The notes: generated by a model not told the origin, from the sequence alone. Positions 15,556 to 27,045 are shown, counted from the stretch's first letter. The stretch: 64,000 bases of DNA from an uncultured Pseudomonadota bacterium (GCA_903835655.1 CAILNT010000004.1:1-64000); one strand, 5' to 3'. Numbers and translations: made by a program.

Positions 15556-17775
15556 CTACTTGCGCCTGGCCGAATGCACGCCGCGCACCTGAACGGCGCG
15601 GGCGAGGAAGCGGCTAAGCTGGGCCGTGTCCTTTACTTCCAGGGTGAACTCCATGCGCGCCATGTCGTCCTGAGAGAGGGTATTGACGCGCACCACGTTG
15701 ATCTTCTCCTGGGAGAACAACTCGCCCACGTCCTTGATCAACCCGGAGCGGTCATGCGCGGTGAGTTCGATATCCACCGCGAACACCCCGCCCTCCGCCC
15801 TGCCCCATTCCGCCGCCAGCAGGCGCACGCGCTTGTCTTGCGGCATGTGCAGCAGCATCGGGCAATCGGCGCGGTGTATGGTGACGCCGTGGCCTTGAGT
15901 GGTGTAGCCGACGATGGCATCGGGCGGAGCCGGCCGGCAACACCCGGCCATCTGGGTGAGCAGGCCGGGCTCGCCTTCCAATAGCACACCGCTGGCTTCA
16001 GGTCGACGCTTGGACTGCGACACCAGCGGCTTTTCCGGGGGCGGAACGAATACCTCATGCAGGGCGCGTTCGAGCGTGCCGCTGCCCAGGTCGCCGCGCC
16101 CCAGCGCGACACAGAGATCGTCCAGACAGGAGAACTTGAGGCGGGTGGCAAGCTTGTCGAGATTGACATTGGCCAGGAGCGGCCCCCGACCCGATCGAGG
16201 GTTGAGCCGGTGCAATTCACGATCGAGCAATTCACGGCCCGCCTGCACGTGGGCGCTATGGTCCAGCTGCTTGAACCATTGCCGCACCTTGGCTCGGGCG
16301 CGCGTGGTCTTGAGCACCCCCTGGTGCGGGTTGAGCCAGTCGCGGCTGGGGCCACCTTGCTTGACGCTGAGGATTTCCACCCGCTGCCCGGTCGTAAGCG
16401 GCGTGTCCAACGGCACCAGTGTCCCGTCCAGCTTGGCGCCGCGACAACGGTGGCCGAGTTCGGTGTGTACCGCATAAGCGAAATCGAGCGGCGTAGCCCC
16501 GGCCGGGAGCGCTACCACCTTGCCCTGAGGCGTGAGGACGAATACCTCGTCCTGGAACAATTCATTGCGGAAATGCTGCGCCAGTTGCTTGACTTCCTCG
16601 TGCCCCTCCGTCTCGCCTATCTCCTGTTTCCAGGCCAGGATCTGGCGCAGCCAGGCGATCTTGTCCTGGATGGCGTCACCCTGGGATTTGCCTCCCTCCT
16701 TGTAGCGCCAGTGCGCGGCCACACCCAGTTCCGCTTCCTGGTGCATGTCGAAGGTGCGCAACTGCACTTCCAGCGCCTTGTTCTCCGGCCCCACCACCGC
16801 GGTATGCAGGCTCTTGTAGCCATTGCCTTTGGGGCGCGAGATGTAGTCGTCGAACTGGCCGGGGATCGGTTGCCAGAGACTGTGCACCAGTCCCAGTGCA
16901 TGGAAGCAATCCTTCACGTCCTGCACTTGCACACGCAAGGCGCGCACGTCGTAGACCTCGTCGAAGGAGAGGTGCTTCTTGCGCATCTTGGCGAGTATGC
17001 TGGAGATGTGTTTGGGCCGACCGCTGATACCAAAACCGCGGATGCCATCGGCCGTCAGGGCGTCGGAGAGTTGCTTGATGATCTGTTCGATATACCACTC
17101 TCGGTCGAGGCGGCGTTCGTCCAGGAGGCTGGCGATCTGCTTGTAAGTTTCCGGCTCCAGGTAGCGGCAGGAGAGATCTTCCAGCTCCCACTTGAGTTGC
17201 CACACCCCCAGGCGATTGGCGAGCGGCGCATAGAGCTCGCGCACGTCGCTGGCGATCTTGCGGCGCAGCGACTTGTCCTGAGACGCCGCGTCATAGGCCA
17301 ATTCGCGCAGCGCCTGGGTGCGCTCGGCCAGCTTGATCAAGACCACGCGGATGTCGTCGGCCATCGCCAGCAGCATCTGCCGCAACGCCTCGCTCTGGCT
17401 GCCCTCGGCTGCGAGTTCGGTGAACAGGTGATCCATGCGACCGAGCTTGGCCGCGCCCTCGACCAGCGCCGCCAGAGGCTTGCCGAACGCATGGAGCAAG
17501 GGTTCGCGCGTCAGTGCGGCATCGGGCAAGCCGCAGAGCAGTGCCGCCGCCACGGTCTCGACGTCGAAGCGCATACCGGCCAGGATCGCCGCTGTGCCCA
17601 GACTATGCCCGGCGAGCTCGGCGCCGGTGTCGGCACGCGCGTCCGCCGCGTGGTCGGCCAACCAGTTCAGCGCTTTCCGCAAGACCTCGCGCTGCGCCTC
17701 GGAATACACCGCTTCCAGGCTCAACAGCCAGGATTCGCTGTCATTGGAAGCAAGAGAGAGTGCGTGGGCGACCAT
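15556..17775 (-). CDS. relA: (p)ppGpp synthetase RelA
   Basis: The long RelA/SpoT homologue of 739 residues. The pseudo-HD region (AALLCGLPDAALT where SpoT has a His-Asp motif) indicates no hydrolase, so this is RelA type. The synthetase domain has RPKHISSILAKM, YDVRALRV and FDDYISRPKGNGYKSLHT. The TGS domain is FVLTPQGKVVALPAGATPLDFA, and the C-terminal ACT domain is FAVDIELTAHDRSGLI. The ATG at 17775 is preceded by GGAG. The longer upstream frame would run into the trxB leader. It is convergent with lexA and divergent from trxB. Amino-acid starvation via stalled ribosomes is the known trigger. Confidence 0.93.
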   Translation of the reverse strand: MVAHALSLASNDSESWLLSLEAVYSEAQREVLRKALNWLADHAADARADTGAELAGHSLGTAAILAGMRFDVETVAAALLCGLPDAALTREPLLHAFGKPLAALVEGAAKLGRMDHLFTELAAEGSQSEALRQMLLAMADDIRVVLIKLAERTQALRELAYDAASQDKSLRRKIASDVRELYAPLANRLGVWQLKWELEDLSCRYLEPETYKQIASLLDERRLDREWYIEQIIKQLSDALTADGIRGFGISGRPKHISSILAKMRKKHLSFDEVYDVRALRVQVQDVKDCFHALGLVHSLWQPIPGQFDDYISRPKGNGYKSLHTAVVGPENKALEVQLRTFDMHQEAELGVAAHWRYKEGGKSQGDAIQDKIAWLRQILAWKQEIGETEGHEEVKQLAQHFRNELFQDEVFVLTPQGKVVALPAGATPLDFAYAVHTELGHRCRGAKLDGTLVPLDTPLTTGQRVEILSVKQGGPSRDWLNPHQGVLKTTRARAKVRQWFKQLDHSAHVQAGRELLDRELHRLNPRSGRGPLLANVNLDKLATRLKFSCLDDLCVALGRGDLGSGTLERALHEVFVPPPEKPLVSQSKRRPEASGVLLEGEPGLLTQMAGCCRPAPPDAIVGYTTQGHGVTIHRADCPMLLHMPQDKRVRLLAAEWGRAEGGVFAVDIELTAHDRSGLIKDVGELFSQEKINVVRVNTLSQDDMARMEFTLEVKDTAQLSRFLARAVQVRGVHSARRK

Positions 17776-17891
17776 GTGATACTCCAGAGCTGAAGGCGCG
17801 ATTTTATCTTTCACGGGCCACGGCGCTTGTCGTCCGCGGGCAAGATATATCGCTGCCGGTCGCTGGCCTTCAAGTCCGTGCCGACTGATAA

Positions 17892-18911
<1,020 letters not shown>

Positions 18912-18927
18912 TTGAATAAACCTTGAA

Positions 18928-19161
18928 CCTTGATTCCTCAGTTGACCGCTCATATTCCCTCGTGAGGTCCCATGGATATTGAGGTTTGTGCCTTCGATCA
19001 CGCTCACCCTCTGGGTGAGCCCGCTACACGCCCGATTGCACGTCTGGCGAACCGCCTGGCTGCGTTGCTCCTCCTTGCAGGGAGCGACCATGCGCGTCGT
19101 CACGCCTTGCCAGACAACTCGCCAGATGCACACTCGGGCGTGTTCAACTGAGGATTCAAGG
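18928..19161. mobile_element. MITE-like element with 20-base terminal inverted repeats
   Basis: The ends CCTTGATTCCTCAGTTGACC (18928-18947) and GTTCAACTGAGGATTCAAGG (19142-19161) are inverted repeats matching at 18 of 20 positions and bound a 234-base segment. I see no convincing gene within it. Its size, terminal repeats and place between two core genes fit a non-autonomous element. No second copy is visible in this window, so mobility is inferred only from structure. Confidence 0.6.
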
Positions 19162-19183
19162 ATAAACCCGTGTTGCTAATGCC

Positions 19184-19753
19184 ATGAGTCGGGTAGGGAA
19201 GTCTCGCGCATACGCCTTGCCGCCCGAGGAACGCGAGCTGTTTCTGACGGAGTTGGGCAATGTCATCCCGCTCACGCCTCACGGCCGCTTCCTCCCCTCC
19301 CCCGTGCAACTGCCGCCCGTGCCTCTGAGCTTGTTCCGCGATGAACGCGAGGTCATCCACGAATCACTGCACGATCCGGTTCGTTGGGATGCGGATACGC
19401 AAACCGGGGAAGAAGCCGCCTATGTCCGCCCCGGCATCACGCGCCAGACTTTGCGTAACCTGCGTCAGGGTAACTGGGTCGCGCAGGCGGAACTCGATCT
19501 CCACGGTCTGACCCGCGCCGAAGCCAAGCGGGAACTCGCGGAGTTTCTTTACGAGTGCAAACGCCGTGGCGCACGCTGTGTGCGCATCATTCACGGCAAA
19601 GGTCTGGGTTCGGTCAACCGGGAACCGGTGCTGAAGCTGCATGTGCGCTATTGGCTGACACAGCGCGACGAGGTTCTGGCCTATGTCCAGGCGCGGCCAG
19701 TGGACGGCGGCGGCGGCGCGGTGATGGTGCTGTTGAAGTCGCCGCACGCGTAG
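19184..19753 (+). CDS. Smr-domain protein (putative nuclease)
   Basis: A 189-residue protein with a C-terminal Smr domain. LDLHGLTRAEAKREL (about 105-119) and IIHGKGLGS (about 134-142) are the conserved DLHG and HGKG motifs of this MutS2-like fold, linked to DNA or RNA nicking. The N-terminal part is a variable linker. E. coli SmrA/SmrB are the nearest named relatives. The ATG at 19184 has no strong binding site, but upstream DNA belongs to the repeat element. It is convergent with cysM. Confidence 0.85.
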   Translation: MSRVGKSRAYALPPEERELFLTELGNVIPLTPHGRFLPSPVQLPPVPLSLFRDEREVIHESLHDPVRWDADTQTGEEAAYVRPGITRQTLRNLRQGNWVAQAELDLHGLTRAEAKRELAEFLYECKRRGARCVRIIHGKGLGSVNREPVLKLHVRYWLTQRDEVLAYVQARPVDGGGGAVMVLLKSPHA

Positions 19754-19769
19754 GCGCGACCGGTCGTCC

Positions 19770-20672
19770 TTACGCCGGGAACACGCCGGTGGAGAGATAA
19801 CGGTCGCCACGATCGCAGACGATGGAGACGATGACCGCATCTTCCACCTCCTTCGACAACTGCAACGCCGCCCAGAGCGCGCCGCCAGAAGAAATACCGG
19901 CGAAGATGCCCTCCTCGCACGCCAGCCGGCGAGTGGTCTCTTCGGCGGCGTTCTGGCCGACGTAGATCATGCGATCTACCCGATCCAGATCACAGATGGC
20001 GGGGACGTATTCGAGTGGCCATTTGCGGATGCCGGGAATCTGCGCGCCCTCCTCCGGCTGCACGCCGACGATCTGGATAGCCGGGTTCATCTCCTTCAAA
20101 TAGCGCGAACAGCCCATGATGGTGCCGGTCGTGCCCATGCTGGAGACGAAGTGGGTGACCTGCCCCTGGGTGTCACGCCAGATTTCCGGGCCGGTACCCT
20201 CGTAGTGCGCGTTGGGATTGTCCGGATTGGAAAACTGGTCGAGGATCCTGCCCCGCCCTTCCCGCTGCAACTGCTCCGCCAGATCGCGCGCGCCTTCCAT
20301 GCCGGATTCCCGGCTGACCAGGATCAGCTCGGCGCCATAGGCGCGCATCGACTGGCGGCGTTCGATGGAGAGGTGTTCGGGCATGATCAAAATCATCTTG
20401 TAGCCCTTGATGGCGGCCGCCATCGCCAGCGCGATGCCGGTATTGCCGCTGGTGGCCTCGATCAGGGTGTCGCCCGGCCGGATCTCGCCACGCGCCTCGG
20501 CACGCTGGATCATGGACAAGGCCGGCCTGTCCTTCACGGAACCGGCCGGATTATTGCCCTCCAGCTTGAGCAGGATGAGGTTGGTAGTCTCTCCTGGCAG
20601 TATTTTCAAGCGCACCAGGGGCGTGTTGCCGACACAGTCTTCGATGGTTTTGTACATGGAATCAGGGTTCAT
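19770..20672 (-). CDS. cysM: cysteine synthase B
   Basis: A PLP enzyme joining O-acetylserine (or O-phosphoserine) with sulfide or thiosulfate. The PLP lysine is Lys47 in [10 protein letters not shown]. The phosphate loop SGNTG is at 75-79. Length is 300 residues, close to E. coli CysM. The ATG at 20672 overlaps the pyrF stop by 4 bases (ATGA), so it is translationally coupled. An internal ATG at 20657 is also possible. It is last in the cmk-to-cysM gene block. Confidence 0.93.
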   Translation of the reverse strand: MNPDSMYKTIEDCVGNTPLVRLKILPGETTNLILLKLEGNNPAGSVKDRPALSMIQRAEARGEIRPGDTLIEATSGNTGIALAMAAAIKGYKMILIMPEHLSIERRQSMRAYGAELILVSRESGMEGARDLAEQLQREGRGRILDQFSNPDNPNAHYEGTGPEIWRDTQGQVTHFVSSMGTTGTIMGCSRYLKEMNPAIQIVGVQPEEGAQIPGIRKWPLEYVPAICDLDRVDRMIYVGQNAAEETTRRLACEEGIFAGISSGGALWAALQLSKEVEDAVIVSIVCDRGDRYLSTGVFPA

Positions 20673-21397
20673 GAGTGCCGAGGGCCGGAGGGAGAGAACG
20701 CGGCGATTTCCCGCGCGATGGCGTCCAAGGCCGCCACGGGATCGTCGGCCTGAGTGATAGGCCGGCCGATGACCAGGTAATCCGAACCGGCCTGCATCGC
20801 CTGCGCGGGCGTGAGTATGCGGGTCTGGTCCGCGGCCTCGCTGCCGGCCGGGCGTATGCCAGGCGTCACCAGAAGAAATTCCGTGCCGAATGCGGAACGC
20901 AGAAGAGGGGCCTCCTGGGCGGAGCACACCACTCCGTCCATGCCGTGCGCGTGTGCCAGGGCGGCCAGGCGTAACACTTGCTGGTGAGCATTGGCCTCGA
21001 CGCCGATGGCGCGCAGATCTTCCTCGCCCATGCTGGTCAGCACGGTCACGGCGATCAGGCGGGGACGGGAAGCGGCGGGCAAACCCTCCAGCGCCTCGCG
21101 CGCCGCCCGCAGCATGTTCGGGCCGCCGCTCGCATGCACGTTCAGCATCCATACCCCCATGCGCGCTGCCGCCTTGCAGGCCTGCGCCACGGTGTGGGGT
21201 ATGTCGTGAAACTTCAAATCGAGGAACACCGCGAAACCGCGCGCGACCAGTTCCTCCACGAAGGCGGGACCCGCGGCGACGAACAGCTCCTTGCCCACCT
21301 TGAGGCGGCACGATTCCGGTCGCACCCGGTCGACGAAGGCGCGGGCCTGCGCCGCGTCGGGGTAGTCCAGGGCGACGATGACCTGATGTTTACTCAT
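20669..21397 (-). CDS. pyrF: orotidine 5'-phosphate decarboxylase
   Basis: Last step of UMP synthesis. [11 protein letters not shown] at the N-terminus and [13 protein letters not shown] hold the catalytic lysine and aspartate residues. The C-terminal GIRPAG and YLVIGRPIT phosphate-binding loops are present. Length is 242 residues, as usual. The ATG at 21397 overlaps the lapB stop by 8 bases. The lapB-pyrF order is conserved in many proteobacteria. Confidence 0.95.
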   Translation of the reverse strand: MSKHQVIVALDYPDAAQARAFVDRVRPESCRLKVGKELFVAAGPAFVEELVARGFAVFLDLKFHDIPHTVAQACKAAARMGVWMLNVHASGGPNMLRAAREALEGLPAASRPRLIAVTVLTSMGEEDLRAIGVEANAHQQVLRLAALAHAHGMDGVVCSAQEAPLLRSAFGTEFLLVTPGIRPAGSEAADQTRILTPAQAMQAGSDYLVIGRPITQADDPVAALDAIAREIAAFSPSGPRHS

Positions 21398-22559
21398 GTT
21401 CCACCCTTTCCGGAGAGAGGCTTTCCCAGCGCGCGCAGGCTGGGCATTGCCAGAAGAACTGGCGAGCCTTGAAGCCGCAATCGCCGCACAAATAATAGGC
21501 CACCCGGCTGACCTGGGCATGTACCAGATCCTGAGCAAGATGGCTTTCCACCTTGCCGTCCTCGCTTTCCGGCTGAAGTGCATTGCTGGCTTGCAGGTAA
21601 TCGTCCAGGGCGCGCAGGCTGGGGTTTCTTCTCAGTTCGTCCGCCGCCAGCTTGCGTGCGGCCTCCCAACCCTGATGCTCGGCCACGGTCTGGAAGAGAA
21701 GATGCAGCAGATCCGGGCTGGGGCGTTGTTCCAGGTAGCTTTGCAGCAGGTGCACGGCCTGTTCGGTCCGGCCCAGGCGGCCATGCGCCTGGATCAGGCG
21801 CTCCGCGGCGATAGGCAGATAAGCCGGGTTGATTTCCTCGATACGCCGCCAGGAGGCGATGGCCGCATCGAGAGCCGCGGCCTGGGCGTCCAGATCCCCC
21901 TGGAGGATGCAGGCACGCGCCGAGCGACGGTTCTCGCGCAGCGCCTGTTTCAGGAAATTACGCGCGTCTTCCTGTTCGCCGCGCAGCATCGCCGTGGCGG
22001 CGAGTTCGCAATAATAGTGGGCGGTGTCGGCATTCTGCGAGAGGTAGCCGAGTTTTTCCAGGCGCCGCGCGGTGACGATGGCCAGCTGCCAATCCTTGGT
22101 AAGCACCTGGATTTCCAGTATCTTGCGCAGCGCATCCACGGCATGCACGCCGCCTTCGAGCCGCTGGAACACTTCCTCGGCGCGATCGAGCAGGCCGGCC
22201 TTGAAGAAATCCTCGCCCAGGCCATAGAGCGCTTTCATGCGCTGATCCTGCGGCAGATCGGCGCGATCGACCAGGCTCTGGTGGATGCGGATGGCACGAT
22301 CCAGTTCACCGCGGCGGCGGAACAGGGCGCCCAGGGCAAAGTGCAGTTCCAGGGTATCCGGGTCGAGCCGCGCCACCTCCAGAAAAGCCTCGATGGCCTG
22401 ATCCGGCTGCTCGTTCAACAGGTAATTGAGGCCCTTGAAATAGGAACGTGGCACCGCACGCGATTCCTGCATGACATGGCGGATATCCACGCGCGCGGCG
22501 ATCCAGCCCAGGCCGAAAAACAGGGGAATGACCAGCAGTTGCCAGGCTTCGAGTTCCAA
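21390..22559 (-). CDS. lapB: LapB/YciM lipopolysaccharide assembly regulator
   Basis: A membrane-anchored TPR protein that directs FtsH to degrade LpxC and so limits LPS synthesis. Residues about 5-22 form the anchor ([15 protein letters not shown]). Then come several TPR repeats ([20 protein letters not shown]...). The C-terminal rubredoxin-like metal site is CGDCGF...CPACARW. Length 389 fits. It follows lapA after 4 bases and overlaps pyrF. Confidence 0.93.
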   Translation of the reverse strand: MELEAWQLLVIPLFFGLGWIAARVDIRHVMQESRAVPRSYFKGLNYLLNEQPDQAIEAFLEVARLDPDTLELHFALGALFRRRGELDRAIRIHQSLVDRADLPQDQRMKALYGLGEDFFKAGLLDRAEEVFQRLEGGVHAVDALRKILEIQVLTKDWQLAIVTARRLEKLGYLSQNADTAHYYCELAATAMLRGEQEDARNFLKQALRENRRSARACILQGDLDAQAAALDAAIASWRRIEEINPAYLPIAAERLIQAHGRLGRTEQAVHLLQSYLEQRPSPDLLHLLFQTVAEHQGWEAARKLAADELRRNPSLRALDDYLQASNALQPESEDGKVESHLAQDLVHAQVSRVAYYLCGDCGFKARQFFWQCPACARWESLSPERVEHE

Positions 22560-22563
22560 AGTG

Positions 22564-22815
22564 TTACTCCGGCTTGGATAGGGTCGCGCGGCGCAGACGC
22601 CGCAATTCGCGATGATTGTGCAGGAGGCGCCAGGAGCAGGCCAGGAGACCGACCAGCAGACCGCTGGCGAAAGACAGCAGGATCACCAGCGCCAGGGGGG
22701 ATTGCCATTCGTAGCCGAGGAAATAGTGCAGGGTGACCACGTCACTGTTCTTGACCGCGAATCCGAGCAACAACACGAACAGGACGATCTTGAGTAACAG
22801 TGCCAGGGTGCGCAT
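22564..22815 (-). CDS. lapA: LapA-domain inner-membrane protein
   Basis: An 83-residue protein with two membrane helices (LLLKIVLFVLLLGFAV and LALVILLSFASGLLVGLLA) and a basic cytoplasmic tail, the pattern of LapA/YciS, partner of LapB. The ATG at 22815 (MRTLALLLK) is chosen over an upstream start that would cross the terminator region. It lies between ihfB and lapB. Confidence 0.88.
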   Translation of the reverse strand: MRTLALLLKIVLFVLLLGFAVKNSDVVTLHYFLGYEWQSPLALVILLSFASGLLVGLLACSWRLLHNHRELRRLRRATLSKPE

Positions 22816-22870
22816 GGACTCAGGGTGGATGCGGGAAAGCGCAGATTGTAGCTGCGGCACCGGGTTCCGG

Positions 22871-22897
22871 AAAAAAAAAGGCGCCGCAAGCGGCGCC
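22871..22897 (-). terminator. rho-independent terminator after ihfB
   Basis: Stem GGCGCCGC / GCGGCGCC (22880-22897) with a 2-base AA loop. On the minus strand it is followed by a run of nine T (22871-22879). Plus-strand TTTT on the other side also gives it some bidirectional character. It separates rpsA-ihfB from lapAB. Confidence 0.85.
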
Positions 22898-22916
22898 TTT
22901 TCCCAGATCGTCCTGG

Positions 22917-23201
22917 CTATTCCTTGAAGTCCACGCGGTCGCGCAATTCCTTGCCCGCCTTGAAGTGCGGCACATACTTGCCCGCCACCTGGACCTTGTC
23001 GCCAGTCTTGGGATTGCGCCCCAACCGGGGCGGACGGAAATTGAGGCTGAAGCTGCCAAAACCACGGATTTCAATCCGCTCACCGCCCACCAGGGTGTTC
23101 ACCATGGCGTCGATGATGGTTTTGACGGCGAGCTCGGCATCCGCCGCCACCAGATGAGGATGGCGCTCCGCCAGCCGGGCGATCAGCTCCGACTTGGTCA
23201 T
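22917..23201 (-). CDS. ihfB: integration host factor subunit beta
   Basis: A 94-residue DNA-bending HU/IHF protein. [17 protein letters not shown] is the usual IhfB N-terminus, and [22 protein letters not shown] is the DNA-binding beta arm with its signature. An upstream ATG at 23219 overlaps the rpsA stop by 4 bases and would add MIELGA. It may serve for coupling, but family alignment favours 23201. Confidence 0.94.
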   Translation of the reverse strand: MTKSELIARLAERHPHLVAADAELAVKTIIDAMVNTLVGGERIEIRGFGSFSLNFRPPRLGRNPKTGDKVQVAGKYVPHFKAGKELRDRVDFKE

Positions 23202-23215
23202 GGCGCCCAGTTCAA

Positions 23216-24922
23216 TCATTCCTTGTTATCCATCTTGGCCTTGAGTAGCGCTCCCAGGTTGGTGGTGCCGGTGGAATGCTCGGAAGCCAGCTTGCGCAGG
23301 GCTTCCGACTGCTCGGCGGCATCGCGGGCCTTGATCGACAGGTTGATCTGACGGTTCTTGCGATCGACGTTGATGATCACGACCTCGACCGTCTCGTCGT
23401 CCTTAAGATGGGTACGGATGTCCTCGACCCGGTCACGCGAGACTTCGGAGGCGCGCAGGTATCCTTCCACCTCGCCATCCAGCAGGACCACGGCACCCTT
23501 GGCATCCATGCTCTTCACCGTGCCGGTGACGACGCTACCCTTGTCGTGGGTGGCCACATAGGCGTTGAAGGGGTCGTTCTCCATCTGTTTGATGCCCAGG
23601 GAGATCCGTTCCTTTTCCACGTCGATGGCCAGCACGGAGGCTTCCACTTCCTCGCCCTTGCGATAGTTGCGCAGGGCGTCCTCGCCGGTCATGTTCCAGG
23701 AGAGGTCGGACAGGTGCACCAGGCCGTCGATACCGCCGGGCAGGCCGATGAAGATGCCGAAGTCGGTGATGGACTTGATCTGACCACGCACCTTGTCGCC
23801 CTTCTTGAAGCTGGCGGCAAAATCGTCCCAGGGATTGGCCTTGCACTGCTTCATCCCCAAGGAAATGCGGCGACGGTCTTCGTCGATTTCCAGGACCATG
23901 ACTTCGACTTCGTCACCCAGGGAAACGACCTTGGAGGGGTTGACGTTCTTGTTGGTCCAGTCCATTTCGGAGACGTGCACCAGACCTTCGATGCCCGGCT
24001 CGATTTCCACGAAGCAGCCATAGTCGGTAAGGTTCGCCACCTTGCCGAACATGCGGGTGCCGGTGGGGTAACGGCGGGAGAGGCCCACCCACGGATCTTC
24101 GCCCAGCTGCTTCAGCCCCAAGGAGACGCGGTTCTTGTCCTGGTCGAACTTGAGCACCATGGCGCTGACTTCGTCGCCGACATTGACCACTTCGGAGGGG
24201 TGCTTGACCCGGCGCCAAGCCAGGTCGGTGATGTGCAGCAGGCCGTCGATGCCACCCAGATCCACGAAGGCGCCGTATTCGGTGATGTTCTTGACGATGC
24301 CCTTGACCGTGGCGCCTTCCTTCAGGTTCGACAGCAGGCTGTCGCGTTCCGCGCCCATGCTGGCTTCAAGCACGGCCTTGCGCGACACCACGACATTGTT
24401 GCGCTTGCGGTCCAGCTTGATGACCTTGAATTCGGATTCCTTGTTTTCGTAAGGCGTGGTGTCCTTGATCGGACGCACGTCCACCAGGGAACCGGGCAGA
24501 AAGGCGCGGATGCCATTGATCATGACGGTGAGGCCGCCCTTGACCTTGCCGTTCACCAGACCCTTGACGATGCGGCCCTCTTCCATCGCCGCTTCCAGGT
24601 CCAGCCAGGCGGCGAGACGGCGCGCGCGATCGCGCGACAGCTTGGTGGCGCCGAAACCGTCTTCAATGGATTCGATGGCGACCTGCACGAAATCGCCCAC
24701 AACCACTTCCAGCCCGCCCCGGTCATTCTTGAATTCTTCTGCGGGAATCAGGCTTTCGGACTTGAGGCCGGCGTTGACGGTAACGAAGTTGTCGTCGATG
24801 GCAACGACCTCGGCGGTAATGATCTCACCATGGCGCATCTCCTGCTTGGAGATGCTTTCTTCGAACATGGCGGCAAACGATTCCATGGAATCCATGGCGG
24901 GTTGGGTGGAAGCAGTGGACAT
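23216..24922 (-). CDS. rpsA: 30S ribosomal protein S1
   Basis: An mRNA-binding ribosomal protein of about 568 residues with six S1 repeats. Typical repeat cores such as [40 protein letters not shown] and [20 protein letters not shown] are visible. The start ATG at 24922 (MSTAST...) is uncertain because no strong binding site is present. 24895 ([14 protein letters not shown]) is an alternative closer to the E. coli start. The order cmk-rpsA-ihfB is conserved. Confidence 0.95.
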   Translation of the reverse strand: MSTASTQPAMDSMESFAAMFEESISKQEMRHGEIITAEVVAIDDNFVTVNAGLKSESLIPAEEFKNDRGGLEVVVGDFVQVAIESIEDGFGATKLSRDRARRLAAWLDLEAAMEEGRIVKGLVNGKVKGGLTVMINGIRAFLPGSLVDVRPIKDTTPYENKESEFKVIKLDRKRNNVVVSRKAVLEASMGAERDSLLSNLKEGATVKGIVKNITEYGAFVDLGGIDGLLHITDLAWRRVKHPSEVVNVGDEVSAMVLKFDQDKNRVSLGLKQLGEDPWVGLSRRYPTGTRMFGKVANLTDYGCFVEIEPGIEGLVHVSEMDWTNKNVNPSKVVSLGDEVEVMVLEIDEDRRRISLGMKQCKANPWDDFAASFKKGDKVRGQIKSITDFGIFIGLPGGIDGLVHLSDLSWNMTGEDALRNYRKGEEVEASVLAIDVEKERISLGIKQMENDPFNAYVATHDKGSVVTGTVKSMDAKGAVVLLDGEVEGYLRASEVSRDRVEDIRTHLKDDETVEVVIINVDRKNRQINLSIKARDAAEQSEALRKLASEHSTGTTNLGALLKAKMDNKE

Positions 24923-24994
24923 TGAGAAACTCGAGTAAAACCGTGTCGCCACGGCGGGTTCAGTGAAAAACCGAAATCGCTTTCGGGTGGGGAA

Positions 24995-25690
24995 CTACGT
25001 TGCGGCTTGATCCAGACCCTCACGGTACCACCGCAACACCCGCGCCACCGCTTGAGCGATGGTCAGGCTCGTGGTGTCGAGCAGGGCGGCATCCGCCGAC
25101 TGCCGCAAGGGTGCCGCGGCCCGGGCCGCATCCCGCGTATCCCGGTCCCTCAGATCCTGCAACAGGTCGGTGAGATTAGCATCGAAGCCTTTTTCAATCA
25201 ACTGCTTATAGCGCCTTTGGGCGCGCTCTTCGGCGCTCGCGGTGAGGTAGACTTTCAGGGTCGCATCCGGAAAAACCACGGAGCCCATGTCGCGACCATC
25301 GCTCACCAGACCGGGGGGCTGGCGGAATGCGCGCTGGCGTTGCAGCAGGGCCGCGCGCAGGGCCGGACGCGCGGCGATGCTTGACGCCGCGCGTCCGGCC
25401 TCCTCGGTGCGGATCACATCACCGACGGCGGCGCCATTCAGATACACCTCAACGCCGTCGAAACGCAGTTCGATCCGATGCGCCAGTTCCACCAGGCCGG
25501 CTTCGTCCTCCAGCGCGATCCCGCCTTGCCGTGCTGCATGGGCCGTGGCGCGGTAGATGGCGCCGCTGTCGAGATAATGAAAGCCCAGTTCACACGCGAC
25601 CAGCGCAGCCACCGTGCCCTTGCCGGAAGCGGAAGGGCCGTCGATGGCGATGACGGGGAGGGGGCTCGATGCGATATTTCCAGCGGACAT
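24995..25690 (-). CDS. cmk: cytidylate kinase
   Basis: Phosphorylates CMP and dCMP. The P-loop GPSASGKGT is at residues 18-26, the substrate-binding [10 protein letters not shown] follows, and [14 protein letters not shown] holds the conserved GRD motif. Length is 231. It heads the cmk-rpsA-ihfB unit. The aroA/tyrA genes often found upstream are not here. Divergent to it is rpsF. Confidence 0.95.
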   Translation of the reverse strand: MSAGNIASSPLPVIAIDGPSASGKGTVAALVACELGFHYLDSGAIYRATAHAARQGGIALEDEAGLVELAHRIELRFDGVEVYLNGAAVGDVIRTEEAGRAASSIAARPALRAALLQRQRAFRQPPGLVSDGRDMGSVVFPDATLKVYLTASAEERAQRRYKQLIEKGFDANLTDLLQDLRDRDTRDAARAAAPLRQSADAALLDTTSLTIAQAVARVLRWYREGLDQAAT

Positions 25691-25889
25691 GAGGGGTTCT
25701 CTTGTTGGGTCAATGCAACATCACGGTGGTCGATTTTGCCGTTCCGCCGACCCGATGGCCATCCGGAATATCGACGCCCTTTGGCCTGCCCCATCACCGC
25801 GGCGCATCCCCTGCGAAATCACGTTCGGAACCTCGGACACCCGCGTGCTGCCTGGCCCCAAAAATCCCCCCTTGCCCATGAATTTCAAG

Positions 25890-26008
25890 TAGAATGCTGG
25901 CCCTTCCAGGTCTGCCCGAGAATGTTGACAACCGCGTTGACAACAGCCACGGCTGGCTCGGTCGTTTTTTTTCCTCACCTTGCCCTACCCCGGACGCACG
26001 GGGATGGC
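25890..26008 (+). promoter_or_regulatory. rpsF operon promoter/leader with hairpin
   Basis: A TAGAAT at 25890-25895 is a reasonable -10 box, but its -35 is poor. The leader contains a tandem GTTGACAAC repeat at 25924-25944. A hairpin at 25982-26008 has an outer GCC/GGC, an internal loop and an inner CCCCG/CGGGG. S6:S18 autoregulatory leaders sit at this place in many bacteria. I cannot confirm the consensus bulge. Confidence 0.35.
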
Positions 26009-26029
26009 CATAGTCCAGAAGGAGTTTCA

Positions 26030-26416
26030 ATGCGCCACTACGAAATCGTATTCATCGTCCATCCCGACCAGAGCGAGCAGGTTCCCGCCATGGTCGAGCG
26101 CTACAAGGCCCTCATCGCCGCCAAGGGTGGTCAAATCCATCGTATGGAAGACTGGGGACGCCGTCAGTTGGCCTACACCATCCAGAAGATGCACAAGGCC
26201 CACTATCTGCTCATGAACATCGAGATCGACCAGGAAACCCTGGACGAACTGGAGCACGGCTTCCGCTTCAACGATGCCATCCTGCGTCACCTGACCATCG
26301 TCCGCGACGACGCGGTCACCGCAGCCTCGCCGATGATGAAGGAAGAAAAGGCCCGCAATCTGCTGGCACCGCAATCCGCGCAGCCGGAAGTCCCCGCAGC
26401 CGAGGCCACAGCCTGA
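26030..26416 (+). CDS. rpsF: 30S ribosomal protein S6
   Basis: 128 residues: [21 protein letters not shown], then [17 protein letters not shown], the S6 signature. The alanine/proline-rich tail ([16 protein letters not shown]) is a typical extension. GGAG stands 5 bases before the ATG. First gene of rpsF-priB-rpsR-rplI. Confidence 0.96.
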   Translation: MRHYEIVFIVHPDQSEQVPAMVERYKALIAAKGGQIHRMEDWGRRQLAYTIQKMHKAHYLLMNIEIDQETLDELEHGFRFNDAILRHLTIVRDDAVTAASPMMKEEKARNLLAPQSAQPEVPAAEATA

Positions 26417-26706
26417 GCGAGAGCAACTATTTCGAGTTGACGGCGCGCATCGCCAGCAGTGACGGCTTGCGCCACACCCCCTCCGGACTCCCCACCTTAC
26501 GATTGCGCGTGATTCACACCTCGCAGCAAGAGGAAGGCGGACGTAGCCGGGCAGTAGAGATGGAAACCGAAGTCGTCGCTTTCGGCGACACGGCGAAGAG
26601 ACTGGCCCACATGCCTCTGGGCGAAACGGCCAGACTCTCCGGCTTCCTCGACCGCAAGGGTGTGAAGTACCCGACGCTCGAACTACACGTAACCGACTGC
26701 ACGTAA
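26413..26706 (+). CDS. priB: primosomal replication protein PriB, probable CTG start
   Basis: An OB-fold single-strand DNA binder that restarts forks with PriA. The frame reads [24 protein letters not shown] and ends [15 protein letters not shown]. The first strand of PriB (RLxLxGxxxR-like, here YFELTARI) would be cut by the TTG at 26437, the only canonical start. The in-frame CTG at 26413 overlaps the rpsF stop (CTGA) and gives 97 residues, the normal length. I therefore favour the CTG, by coupling. Its place between rpsF and rpsR is diagnostic. Confidence 0.75.
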   Translation: MSESNYFELTARIASSDGLRHTPSGLPTLRLRVIHTSQQEEGGRSRAVEMETEVVAFGDTAKRLAHMPLGETARLSGFLDRKGVKYPTLELHVTDCT

Positions 26707-26755
26707 CCGAATTTGTTCAGCCCGCTTATTGGCGGGCACGATTGAGGAGTTAAAA

Positions 26756-27028
26756 ATGGCGTTCATCAAGCGCAAACCCCGTCCCAAGAACCCGAATGGC
26801 GCGGCTCTGTTCCGACGCCGTAAATTCTGCCGCTTTACCGCCGAGGGCGTGAAAGAGGTGGATTACAAAGACATCGACGTGCTCAAGGACTTCATCAACG
26901 AGAACGGCAAGATCATCCCCGCCCGCATCACCGGCACCAAGGCCAAGTTCCAGCGCCAGCTCTCCGTGGCCATCAAGCGCGCACGCTTCCTGGCGCTGAT
27001 GCCCTACACCGACCAACACCTCAGCTGA
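26756..27028 (+). CDS. rpsR: 30S ribosomal protein S18
   Basis: A 90-residue protein with [17 protein letters not shown] and the C-terminal [18 protein letters not shown], the S18 signature. The ATG at 26756 is preceded by GAGGAG; the longer frame from 26729 is not used. Confidence 0.96.
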   Translation: MAFIKRKPRPKNPNGAALFRRRKFCRFTAEGVKEVDYKDIDVLKDFINENGKIIPARITGTKAKFQRQLSVAIKRARFLALMPYTDQHLS

Positions 27029-27045
27029 GATCAGGAGACACGAAC

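Noticed and set aside
18979-19179. Small gene inside the MITE-like repeat
   Set aside because: It crosses the terminal inverted repeat, and its sequence (alternating Arg, Leu and Cys) looks like translated non-coding repeat.
23276-24925. 549-residue plus-strand frame opposite rpsA
   Set aside because: It mirrors the S1 repeats and lacks any protein-like pattern of its own.
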